Shown here piece after piece: positions 8,268-14,467 of a stretch of 26,123 nt of DNA; position 1 is the stretch's first letter, and each line of letters opens with the position of its first letter. The notes under the pieces are model-generated. The model was not told the origin of the DNA, did not search any database, and saw only the letters and a program-made list of their open reading frames with translations. The stretch covers positions 1-26,123 of the forward strand of contig CAZYXP010000030.1 of NCBI GenBank assembly GCA_964651325.1. The letters run 5' to 3'. The position numbers and the translations under genes are program-made. The DNA comes from JADFOB01 sp964651325 (GTDB lineage Bacteria > Planctomycetota > Phycisphaerae > UBA1845).

Positions 8268-9152
8268 ATGTCGGCGAAGATCATTGACGGTAAATCGCTC
8301 GGCGCGCGTATCAAGCTGGACGCAGCCGCGAAGGTGCGTGCTCTGACCGAGCGAGGCGTTTGCGTGAGCCTCCACGCGGTGATCGTCGGGGACCCTACCG
8401 CTGCGGGCATGTACGCTCGTTCTCAACAGAAGCGTTGCAGCGAAGTCGGCATTGAATACCGATTGCACGACTTGCCGGAAAACAGCACGGAATCGGATAT
8501 TCGTGAGTTGCTCAATCGCCTCAACGACGATCCGCGCGTTACCGGCATCGTGTTGAATCTGCCGCTTCCCGACGGCATCGATACGCCGGCCATGCAGTAT
8601 TGCATCGATCCTTACAAGGACGTGGAGGGCGTCAATCCGTCCAACATCGGGCTGCTTTTTTATGATAATCCCATCGTCGCGCCGTGCACCGCGCTAGCGG
8701 TGATGGAGATTCTCAAGGCCGCCGACGTTGAGCCGCGAGGCCTCAACGCGACGGTGGTCGGTCAGGGCGAAATCGCCGGTCGGCCGATGTCGCTGTTCCT
8801 GCTGCACAAAATGGCCACGGTCACCTGTTGCCACATCGCGACGCGCGACCTGATGGAGCATACAAGAAACGCGGACCTGCTGATCGTGGCGGTGGGCAAG
8901 CCGGACTTGATCGGTGCTGAGCATGTGAAGCCCGGGGCGGTGGTAATCGACGTGGGGATCAATACGATCCGGACAGACGGTGGGGCGCGCCAGGTTGTTG
9001 GCGATGTTTCGTTTGACGCGGTGCGTGAGGTCGCAGGAGTGCTAACGCCCGTGCCGGGCGGCGTGGGGCCGGTCACCGTGGCGATCTTGCTGCGCTCGGC
9101 GGCGGAGGCGGCCGGCAAACAACTGGCGACGCCGCGGCGTTTGGAGCGATAA
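8268..9152 (+). CDS. folD: FolD-like methylenetetrahydrofolate dehydrogenase, with altered cyclohydrolase residues
   Basis: The 294-residue protein has FolD length and fold signatures: KDV-x-G-x-NPSNIG, APCTALAVMEIL, and the C-terminal PVPGGVGPVTVAILL. FolD normally oxidises 5,10-methylene-THF to methenyl-THF and hydrolyses that to 10-formyl-THF. Here Tyr49 is kept, but the general-base Lys of Y-x-x-x-K is Gln53, the Gln of VQLPLP is Asn97, and the Asp of DVDG is Glu120 (E. coli Lys54, Gln98, Asp121). In the dinucleotide loop the usual G-R-S is G-Q-G (165-167), losing the Arg and Ser that hold the NADP phosphate. It is therefore probably a dehydrogenase without normal cyclohydrolase activity, or an enzyme with changed substrate or cofactor. 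The start is ATG at 8268, with GGGAG five bases upstream; a TTG three bases earlier is too close to it. It heads a same-strand series but is 205 bases from the next gene. Confidence 0.85.
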   Translation: MSAKIIDGKSLGARIKLDAAAKVRALTERGVCVSLHAVIVGDPTAAGMYARSQQKRCSEVGIEYRLHDLPENSTESDIRELLNRLNDDPRVTGIVLNLPLPDGIDTPAMQYCIDPYKDVEGVNPSNIGLLFYDNPIVAPCTALAVMEILKAADVEPRGLNATVVGQGEIAGRPMSLFLLHKMATVTCCHIATRDLMEHTRNADLLIVAVGKPDLIGAEHVKPGAVVIDVGINTIRTDGGARQVVGDVSFDAVREVAGVLTPVPGGVGPVTVAILLRSAAEAAGKQLATPRRLER

Positions 9153-9357
9153 TGGGGGCGTTTGGACGTTGATCGGCGCCCGAGCCGCTGGCATTGGCCC
9201 GCGCGGTCTTCTCGGTCGGGTGGCACGCTGGCGCGCAGCGCAAGCTGAAGCATGCGGATCGAAATCGGCTGTGCGTTGACCGCGGGTCGCTGACGGCAGC
9301 TACGCTGCAAGAGCTGATGGCGCGTACGCCGCCAAGCGTGATTCGGAGGCTGACCGA

Positions 9358-11013
9358 ATGAATCTAGTAACGATGATCATGGGTTTGGCACTGGTTGTGG
9401 GTGGACCGGCTGCGCTGGGCCCTGCGGCTGCGGGATCGTCGGTCTTGGAGGTGATTCCGGCAGAGGCTCAGGCGGTGGTTTTGGTCCACGATTGGCCGGC
9501 GGCGCGGCAGAAACTGGCATCGTTGCAGGTGGCAGTATTAGCCAGCGTGAATCCGGCGTTTTCAACGGTGTTGCGCGGGCTGGCGATTGTCGATGGGCTG
9601 AACGAGCACGGGACGATCGCGGCCGTGCTGATGCCGACTGGCGGCGGTGCGGTCGCTGGCGACGGGCTCTTGCTAATGCTGCCTACAGCGAACGTCGCCA
9701 ACTTGATGACACTATGGGAGCCCGAACCGCTGGATGGGGGGGGCTACCGCGTTCGCTTGATGGGGCGGGAGCGATTCTTGGCGGCCCGCGATGGCTACGC
9801 GTTTATCGGTCCGAATTTGCAGGCGGTCCGGGCGGCCGTCCAATCCACTCGGTCGCTCGCGTCTCGTTTGCCATCGTACCTTCGGGATCGGATGCGGCGT
9901 TACGACGTGGGCGCGTGGGCTGATGCCCAAGGCCTTGAGGCGAGCGGGCTCTTGGCCGAGTCTGACGGGTCGGCAAGTTGGTGGTCGCGCGTTGGGGCGT
10001 GGCAACTTAGGGATCAACGGCAGGTCATGGCCGGGCTTCGTTTTGAGCCGAATTCGATCAGCGTGGAAACCTACTTCGAGCCGGCCGATCCGATTGATGC
10101 AGCGCTTTCGGAAACCAACGGGCCGATGTTGGTAGGGTTGCCGGAAGGCGAAACGGCGTTCGTGTTTTCAATGATTGGTGACGACCGCGGATCGGCCATG
10201 ACCATGTTGCATGAGGCGATCGTGGCGGCGATGTTGCAAATGGATTTGCTTGATTCGTCGCGTGCGTCGGAGTTGACCTCGCGGCTCGAGTCGATCGGAA
10301 GGCGGACAGGCCGTGTGCTGCTGTCTGCCGGTTCCGCCGATTCCGGCACGTTTCAAGCCGCGAATGTCTTGGCTTCGCGCGGTACGGCGGGGATGTTGTT
10401 GGGCGAGCTGCGTTCGCTGGTGCGATTCTTGCAGAGCGGTCCGGCAGTGGATGGGCAGCTCAACCGGCTCCTTACGTCGCTGAAGTATAGACGGGCGGTC
10501 GAAACGATCGACGGCGTCGTGGTGGATCAATTGGGTGTCGATTTTCCGGATGGCACGCCGGCGGAGTATGAGGTGGTCAGGCGCCTTCTTGGTCCGGAGG
10601 GATTGTTGGTACGCGTGGGCGCCGTCGATGATCGATACGTGGTGCTTTCGGTGGGCGGGGGCGTTCGGCGGTTTCAAGCGGTCGTGGCGGCGGTGCGCCA
10701 AGGGAAGAACCCTGCTGGTGGTGGCACCGCCATGGCGGCGGTGGCTTCCCACTTAGCGACCGAACGAACGGTGGAGGGGTATTGTCATCCGGCTCGATTG
10801 CTGGCGTTGTTCGAGGAGTGGGGCAGCGACTGGGAGACGCGGGAGGCCGTCTACGAATTTGGGCCGTCGACGGTCCCAGTGGGCGCGACGCTGAGCACCG
10901 AAGGCGCGGGTTTGCTGTGGCGGGTGGTGCTTCCCGTAGATGTGTTGCGATCGCTGAAGCGGCGCGAGCCGGGGCCGTCTCGCGGTGGTAATGGACGAGC
11001 TGATCGGAGCTAG
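9358..11013 (+). CDS. Exported protein of unknown function
   Basis: I do not recognise a family with confidence. The 551-residue protein starts at an ATG with GGAGG eight bases upstream. It opens with a hydrophobic signal-peptide-like stretch (residues 3-25, likely cut in PAAAG). The first mature segment (VLEVIPAEAQAVVLVHDW) resembles the opening of planctomycete exported proteins in the DUF3352-like group, where 'P-x-x-A-x-x-V/A-V' introduces a repeated alpha/beta unit. The rest is mixed alpha/beta, with several FxPxSISVETYFEP-like beta stretches and no further membrane segment. There are no Cys pairs and no visible catalytic motif. It is followed after 12 bases by a YceH-family gene, and the two look like one transcription unit. 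A structural or scaffold role outside the cytoplasm is possible, but this is only inference from the signal peptide. Confidence 0.7.
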   Translation: MNLVTMIMGLALVVGGPAALGPAAAGSSVLEVIPAEAQAVVLVHDWPAARQKLASLQVAVLASVNPAFSTVLRGLAIVDGLNEHGTIAAVLMPTGGGAVAGDGLLLMLPTANVANLMTLWEPEPLDGGGYRVRLMGRERFLAARDGYAFIGPNLQAVRAAVQSTRSLASRLPSYLRDRMRRYDVGAWADAQGLEASGLLAESDGSASWWSRVGAWQLRDQRQVMAGLRFEPNSISVETYFEPADPIDAALSETNGPMLVGLPEGETAFVFSMIGDDRGSAMTMLHEAIVAAMLQMDLLDSSRASELTSRLESIGRRTGRVLLSAGSADSGTFQAANVLASRGTAGMLLGELRSLVRFLQSGPAVDGQLNRLLTSLKYRRAVETIDGVVVDQLGVDFPDGTPAEYEVVRRLLGPEGLLVRVGAVDDRYVVLSVGGGVRRFQAVVAAVRQGKNPAGGGTAMAAVASHLATERTVEGYCHPARLLALFEEWGSDWETREAVYEFGPSTVPVGATLSTEGAGLLWRVVLPVDVLRSLKRREPGPSRGGNGRADRS

Positions 11014-11025
11014 GAAGTTGCGCTT

Positions 11026-11763
11026 ATGCCATTGGAATTAGACGATGTGACGTGTCGCTTGCTGGGCGTGCTGCTTGAAAAAGCGCTGACGGGAACCGGC
11101 GCTTATCCGCTGACGCTCAACGCGCTCTTGGCCGGGGCGAATCAGAAACAAAATCGCGATCCGGTTCTGGAGCTGACGGAAAAGCAGGTTGCGCAGGGGG
11201 TTTTCCGGTTGCAGCGGTGTCAGCTTGTTCGGCAGGCGCCGCCGAGCGCCGGGGCGCGGGCCAATCGGTTTGAACACAACGCGGTGGAGAAGCTCAAGTG
11301 GGATCGTCGCGAGCAGGCGGTTATGGCGGAACTGATGTTGCGTGGGCGGCAGACGTTGGGGGAGATTCGCAATCGGGCGATTCGCATGGCTCCTATTCCG
11401 GATATGGCGGCGGCCGGGGCGATTGTGGCGGGGTTGCAAGCGTGCGATCCGCCGTGGATTGAAGAGCTGCCGCGCGAGCCGGGGCGCTCTGTGAACAGGT
11501 TCAGGCATCTTCTGGTGAGCGAGGATCCCGGCGCGGCTGAGGCGAAAGTGGGATGGGTGGCTCCGGCGAGTCCGGCTGAGGCGGTCGAGGGTAGCGGGGA
11601 CCGCTGCGTGGCACCCTCATCGCTAGGCGCCGAGGTGCCTGCCGTGGATCGCGATGTGGCCAGTCGGCTGGGTCGGCTGGAAGATCGTGTTGCCGCCTTG
11701 GAACGTGTGATCGAGGGGATTGGAGGGGCCGACGGTAGTCCTGGAATAGCCAACGAGAACTGA
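11026..11763 (+). CDS. yceH: YceH / DUF480 family winged-helix protein
   Basis: The 245-residue protein matches the YceH (UPF0502, DUF480) family. The N-terminal winged-helix domain has LGVLLEKALTGTGAYPLTLN followed by ANQKQNRDPVLEL, corresponding to the family pattern L-x-E-K-x-x-T-x-x-x-YPLTLNAL...CNQKxNRxP. A second winged-helix domain follows (about 95-165, with LMLRGRQTLGEIRNRA). The C-terminal tail ends in a short predicted coiled coil (SRLGRLEDRVAALERVI), as in many members. YceH function is not settled; two tandem winged helices suggest nucleic-acid or protein binding. The usual TTP of the family is TGTGA here, a small change. The start ATG at 11026 has AGGAAG eight bases upstream and lies 12 bases after the preceding gene. 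It is followed at 33 bases by the Hsp20 gene, so joint transcription is plausible. Confidence 0.88.
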   Translation: MPLELDDVTCRLLGVLLEKALTGTGAYPLTLNALLAGANQKQNRDPVLELTEKQVAQGVFRLQRCQLVRQAPPSAGARANRFEHNAVEKLKWDRREQAVMAELMLRGRQTLGEIRNRAIRMAPIPDMAAAGAIVAGLQACDPPWIEELPREPGRSVNRFRHLLVSEDPGAAEAKVGWVAPASPAEAVEGSGDRCVAPSSLGAEVPAVDRDVASRLGRLEDRVAALERVIEGIGGADGSPGIANEN

Positions 11764-11795
11764 AACAGCCAACGACTTTCTTTGGAGGATGAATC

Positions 11796-12254
11796 ATGAC
11801 TTTTCGAGCCGAAGACGAGCCCACTTTTTCCATGCGCAATCTGCAGGACGAGTTGAACCGTGTCATGGAACGGGTCTGGCAAGGCGGGGCGTCTGTGGGC
11901 GCAATGACGGGTCTGCTGCGCGTGCCACTGATCAACCTTTATGAATTCGCCGATCGCTACGTCGTGATGGCGGAGGTGCCCGGGATGGCGGGCGACGCGG
12001 TGGACGTGACGTACCTCGACAACGCGCTGATGCTCAAGGGCACGTTTTCGACGCCGTTCGGCGACGACGCGGAATGTACGGCGCTGAAGGTCGAGCGGCG
12101 GGCGGGTAGCTTCAATCGGAGGATCGAACTGCCTGTGGCGATCGACCCCGACGGCATTTCCGCCAAGTGCAAGAATGGCTTGCTGTGCGTCGAGGTCAAC
12201 AAGGCCGTCTCGGCGAGCCCACGGGCCGTTAAGGTGGACGCCGACGGCGAATAG
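11796..12254 (+). CDS. Small heat shock protein, Hsp20/alpha-crystallin family
   Basis: This 152-residue Hsp20 chaperone would bind unfolding proteins in the cytoplasm without ATP. The alpha-crystallin domain spans about residues 45-138, with the family landmarks VPLINLYEFADRYVVMAEVPG, ERRAGSFNRRIELP, and the strand pair around KCKNGLLCVEV, matching the usual A-x-x-x-NGVL. The short C-terminal tail has VKV in place of the common I-x-I motif that bridges subunits. The start ATG at 11796 has a strong GGAGG seven bases upstream. No CIRCE element or obvious heat-shock promoter is visible in the 32 bases before the gene. That suggests transcription from upstream (with yceH), or a distant promoter. 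Confidence 0.93.
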   Translation: MTFRAEDEPTFSMRNLQDELNRVMERVWQGGASVGAMTGLLRVPLINLYEFADRYVVMAEVPGMAGDAVDVTYLDNALMLKGTFSTPFGDDAECTALKVERRAGSFNRRIELPVAIDPDGISAKCKNGLLCVEVNKAVSASPRAVKVDADGE

Positions 12255-12285
12255 GCGAACGCCAAAGCGAGGTGGGCACGAGGCT

Positions 12286-12969
12286 ATGGACACATTGCGG
12301 GAAGCGCTACGCGCCGCCGATACGCTTACGTTTGATTGCTATGGCACGCTGATCGACTGGCGGGCGGGGATCGAATCAACGCTGTTGAAGGTGTTCGGAT
12401 CGTCGATCATGCATTGCATGCACGAGGTCTACGAGCGTTATGTCGAGGCGGAAAAGAAGATCGAGGCCGGCGGATTTCGGCCCTACCGAGCCGTAACGCA
12501 AGCCGCGGTGGCCAACGTAGGTGAGCAACTCAAGGTGCCGGTTCCCGTCGAGCGGGCTGATTTGGTGGCGCGGTCGCTGGGTGGCTGGCCGGCGTTTGCG
12601 GATACGATCGACGCGCTGAACCGGCTCAAGCAGCGATTTCGACTCGGAGTGCTTTCCAACATTGACGGCGATTTGTTCGCTCAAACCGCGGAGCATCTCG
12701 GCGTGACGTTCGATTTCGTCGTTACGGCCGAGGATGTCGGGTCGTACAAGCCGGACCACGGTCATTTTCAGCGCTTGTTCGATCGGCACGCGGACAAGGA
12801 GAACGTCATTCACGTGGCGCAGAGTCTTTTTCACGACGCCACGCCCGCGGCGCAGCTTGATCTTGCCTGTGTATGGATCAACCGATACAACGAACCCAAC
12901 GCGGCCGGCATAAGCCTACTCGCCGAACTTGATGGGCTCGTCGCGCTGGCGGAGGCTGCGGAGGTGTAG
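12286..12969 (+). CDS. HAD hydrolase, haloacid dehalogenase type II group
   Basis: The 227-residue protein has HAD motif I FDCYGTLIDW (nucleophile Asp17), motif II LSNIDGD, motif III Lys in SYKPDHGHF, and motif IV QSLFHDATPA. These match the 'haloacid dehalogenase, type II' group and its widespread HVAQSLFHD variant. In true L-2-haloacid dehalogenases the motif IV stretch is S-x-N-x-x-D; here the Asn is missing. A phosphatase or other hydrolase activity is therefore as likely as dehalogenation. The reading frame is open further upstream, into the Hsp20 gene, but the ATG at 12286 is preferred: it begins at the family's usual N-terminus, avoids overlap with the Hsp20 gene, and has AGGTGG ten bases upstream. 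It lies 31 bases after Hsp20 and 36 bases before the small CxxC gene. Confidence 0.87.
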   Translation: MDTLREALRAADTLTFDCYGTLIDWRAGIESTLLKVFGSSIMHCMHEVYERYVEAEKKIEAGGFRPYRAVTQAAVANVGEQLKVPVPVERADLVARSLGGWPAFADTIDALNRLKQRFRLGVLSNIDGDLFAQTAEHLGVTFDFVVTAEDVGSYKPDHGHFQRLFDRHADKENVIHVAQSLFHDATPAAQLDLACVWINRYNEPNAAGISLLAELDGLVALAEAAEV

Positions 12970-13005
12970 ACGAACGATGGTTTCTTGCTGATTGAGGCTT
13001 GTGTG

Positions 13006-13275
13006 ATGTCCGAAACGCTGTTTCCCGAGGGTACGCCCGTGCGCGTGGTCCAATCGACGGTTCACTGCAATCCTTGCGGCGGGGTTCAAACGCGCGAGGC
13101 CGTCGTCGTAGGCGTGGTGGAGTCGTGGCAGGCTCGGCCCACCGGTAGCTGGCACGCACGCGGCAAGCACGACAAGCTCTGGCTCGACCGGCTTCGTTTA
13201 CGCAAAGTCGACGGCGAGATTACGCTTTTGGTGATCGACGACGGCACGCGGATCGCGAAGCTGGAGCAGGCGTAG
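13006..13275 (+). CDS. Small conserved-looking hypothetical protein with CNPC motif
   Basis: I do not recognise a named family. The start at ATG 13006 (89 residues) is supported by GAGG eight bases upstream. The frame extends seven codons further upstream without a ribosome binding site. The protein has an N-terminal C-x-x-C (HCNPCGG). A predominantly beta pattern follows (VVVGVVESWQARPTGSW, then WLDRLRLRKVDGEITLLVIDDGTRI), suggesting a small SH3- or OB-like barrel. Similar short proteins with the TGSW...W-L-x-R-L-x-L-R-K-x-DGE pattern seem familiar from planctomycetes, but without an assigned function. It is the last plus-strand gene before a convergent yjbQ, with a hairpin 14 bases after its stop. 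Confidence 0.65.
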   Translation: MSETLFPEGTPVRVVQSTVHCNPCGGVQTREAVVVGVVESWQARPTGSWHARGKHDKLWLDRLRLRKVDGEITLLVIDDGTRIAKLEQA

Positions 13276-13288
13276 GGCTGGGCGTTGG

Positions 13289-13304
13289 TCCGCCCCAAGG
13301 CGGA
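13289..13304 (+). terminator. Short perfect hairpin after the CxxC gene
   Basis: TCCGCC (13289-13294) pairs with GGCGGA (13299-13304) across the four-base loop CCAA, 14 bases after the stop. There is no T-run, so it is either a weak terminator or part of the palindrome-rich spacer that also holds the 64-bp element. Confidence 0.3.
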
Positions 13305-13338
13305 GCGTTGCCTTGCCGTGGATGCACGCTGCGCGTGT

Positions 13339-13402
13339 GGCAGGTGAACACTTCGTTGCGGTGTTCGCTGGGGCGAACTCCACAACGAAGCAACTACCTG
13401 CC
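13339..13402. repeat. 64-bp palindromic repeat element, family A, copy 1
   Basis: This is a long imperfect hairpin. GGCAGGT (13339-13345) pairs with ACCTGCC (13396-13402). Inside it, CTTCGTTG (13351-13358) pairs with CAACGAAG (13383-13390), and GTTCGC (13363-13368) pairs with GCGAAC (13373-13378) around the loop TGGG. About 23 base pairs form. A second copy of exactly 64 bp lies at 14368-14431 with about 50 of 64 positions identical. It sits between two convergent genes (stops at 13275 and 13446), where it could also act as a two-way terminator. Confidence 0.75.
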
Positions 13403-13445
13403 CTACGACGCTGCCCTGCGGCGCTCGTTCAATTCGAATACGGCC

Positions 13446-13853
13446 CTACCCGCCCATATAGACAATGCATGTTCGCGTCGTGCCTCGCCTGCGGTGCTCC
13501 CAAAGGAAGATGCCCTGCCACGTGCCCAGCGCGAGTTGGCCGCTTACGATGGGGATGGACAGCGTGGTGGAGGTTAGCGCGGCCTTGATGTGAGAAGGCA
13601 TGTCGTCGGGGCCTTCCGATGTGTGGGTGTAGAGCGCGTCTCTCTCGGGCACCAATCGATTGAGCCACGCCTCGAGATCGCGTCGGGCAGAGGGGTCGGC
13701 GTTTTCCTGGATCGTCAGGCTCGCCGATGTGTGCTGCACCATGACCGTGCAAAGGCCTTGATCTAGGCCCGAGTCCTTGACGATGGCACGCATCTGCGCC
13801 GTGAATTCGTAAAGCCCTTGTCCGGTGGTTGTGATCTCTACCTTCTGGATCAT
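13446..13853 (-). CDS. yjbQ: YjbQ family protein (UPF0047, secondary thiamine-phosphate synthase)
   Basis: The 135-residue protein matches YjbQ/UPF0047 in length and along its sequence: VQHTSASLTIQEN-x-DP, EGPDDMPSHIKAAL, and LGTWQGIFLWEHR. The conserved His in QHTSAS, DMPSHIK and EHR form the presumed active-site cluster of this trimeric fold. E. coli YjbQ has weak thiamine-phosphate synthase activity, while the main physiological role remains uncertain. The ATG at 13853 was chosen because MIQKVEI aligns with the family N-terminus. The open frame extends 35 codons upstream into the family B repeat, and those residues (with PRGAQERC) look like translated repeat. The ribosome binding site is weak (AAGAGC). 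The gene is convergent with the small CxxC gene and divergent from the SprA-like gene. Confidence 0.92.
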   Translation of the reverse strand: MIQKVEITTTGQGLYEFTAQMRAIVKDSGLDQGLCTVMVQHTSASLTIQENADPSARRDLEAWLNRLVPERDALYTHTSEGPDDMPSHIKAALTSTTLSIPIVSGQLALGTWQGIFLWEHRRRGTTRTCIVYMGG

Positions 13854-13925
13854 GGTCTTGCTCTTAACGCTGACAACGGTCAGGTGTATTGCCGCACGGC
13901 ACCAAACACTGCAACGTTCCTGGGC

Positions 13926-13946
13926 GCCGCGCGGGCTGAAGCCCGC
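13926..13946. repeat. Dispersed palindromic repeat, family B, copy 2
   Basis: It shares 20 of 21 bases with 5078-5098. The core GCGGGCT-GA-AGCCCGC (13931-13946) is a perfect seven-base-pair inverted repeat. It lies about 75 bases upstream of the yjbQ start, so it would be in the 5' leader or promoter region of that gene. Confidence 0.55.
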
Positions 13947-14073
13947 GCCTCGGTACATGTGAGGCTTAGCTGCTCCTGCACACGGTGCGCCCGGGCGCCA
14001 GTCTGCGCGGTTTGGCGTTTTTCATCTCGTAACGCACGTCTAAACGTCATGGCCGCCCCTCGATTGCCGTCGC

Positions 14074-14087
14074 ATCCCCCACGTCCA
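14074..14087. repeat. Dispersed motif, family C, copy 1
   Basis: ATCCCCCACGTCCA recurs exactly at 19739-19752, next to the assembly gap. With flanks, about 19 of 21 bases match (CCGTCGCATCC... against GCCGCCGTATCC...). Both copies are intergenic. Confidence 0.4.
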
Positions 14088-14318
14088 TAGGAGGTCGGAG
14101 CACCTATCCCTCCGGACCGCTGACGTGGCAATCAGGCGATCGGCGCTTTCGGGCTGGTCGCAGCGATTATCGGGCCTGCTGGCGTTTTGGACCAGTTCTT
14201 CGCCCGAAAACTTCTTTAATCTTAGCAAGAGGCATATTCGTCGGCGAAATAACTCAGGTAGCGCGGTTTGTGGCTCGATATTACGCCGATGGCGCGCGCT
14301 CCTATGCCTCAGGCGTGC

Positions 14319-14348
14319 GGCATGACCGCGATGGCGTGCGGCCATGCC
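14319..14348. repeat. 30-base hairpin in the yjbQ-SprA spacer
   Basis: GGCATG (14319-14324) pairs with CATGCC (14343-14348), and inside it CCGC (14326-14329) pairs with GCGG (14338-14341), with one A/C mismatch between the stems and an eight-base loop. It ends 19 bases before the second 64-bp element. The whole spacer 13854-14467 (614 bases) has no credible gene and is instead packed with palindromes. An AT-rich patch at about 14200-14260 is the likeliest promoter area for the gene at 14468, but I cannot place -35 and -10 boxes. Confidence 0.5.
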
Positions 14349-14367
14349 AAGAGGGTGCGCGGCGCGT

Positions 14368-14431
14368 GGCAGGTGAACGGCGGGTTGTCGTGTTCGCAGC
14401 GGCGGACCCCGCAACGAAGCAGCCACCTGCC
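14368..14431. repeat. 64-bp palindromic repeat element, family A, copy 2
   Basis: It is bounded by GGCAGGTG (14368-14375) and CACCTGCC (14424-14431). The inner part has GTTG...CAAC at the same places as copy 1. Its last 48 bases match copy 1 at 39 positions and its first 11 bases match exactly. The arm CTTCGTTG of copy 1 is altered here (GGCGGGTTG), weakening that stem, while its partner CAACGAAG is kept. It ends 36 bases before the start of the SprA-like gene. Confidence 0.72.
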
Positions 14432-14467
14432 AGACGAGCGTTGATTCGTAATTGACTGTGCTGAATC

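Noticed and set aside
11764..11795. Possible heat-shock operator (CIRCE) before hsp20
   Set aside because: No TTAGCACTC-N9-GAGTGCTAA or similar inverted repeat is present.
12175..12285. Upstream extension of the type II HAD gene into hsp20
   Set aside because: It would overlap the chaperone gene by 80 bases, adds non-family residues, and the ATG at 12286 fits the family N-terminus.
11220..12293. Minus-strand frame of 357 codons across yceH and hsp20
   Set aside because: It overlaps two well-supported genes on the other strand, and its translation has no recognisable domain.
13854..13958. N-terminal extension of yjbQ by 35 codons
   Set aside because: The extra residues are translation of the family B repeat, and known YjbQ proteins start at the equivalent of ATG 13853.
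13276..14467. CRISPR array in the repeat-rich spacer
   Set aside because: There are only two copies of the long repeat, they are about 1 kb apart, they are imperfect, and there is no regular spacing or cas gene.
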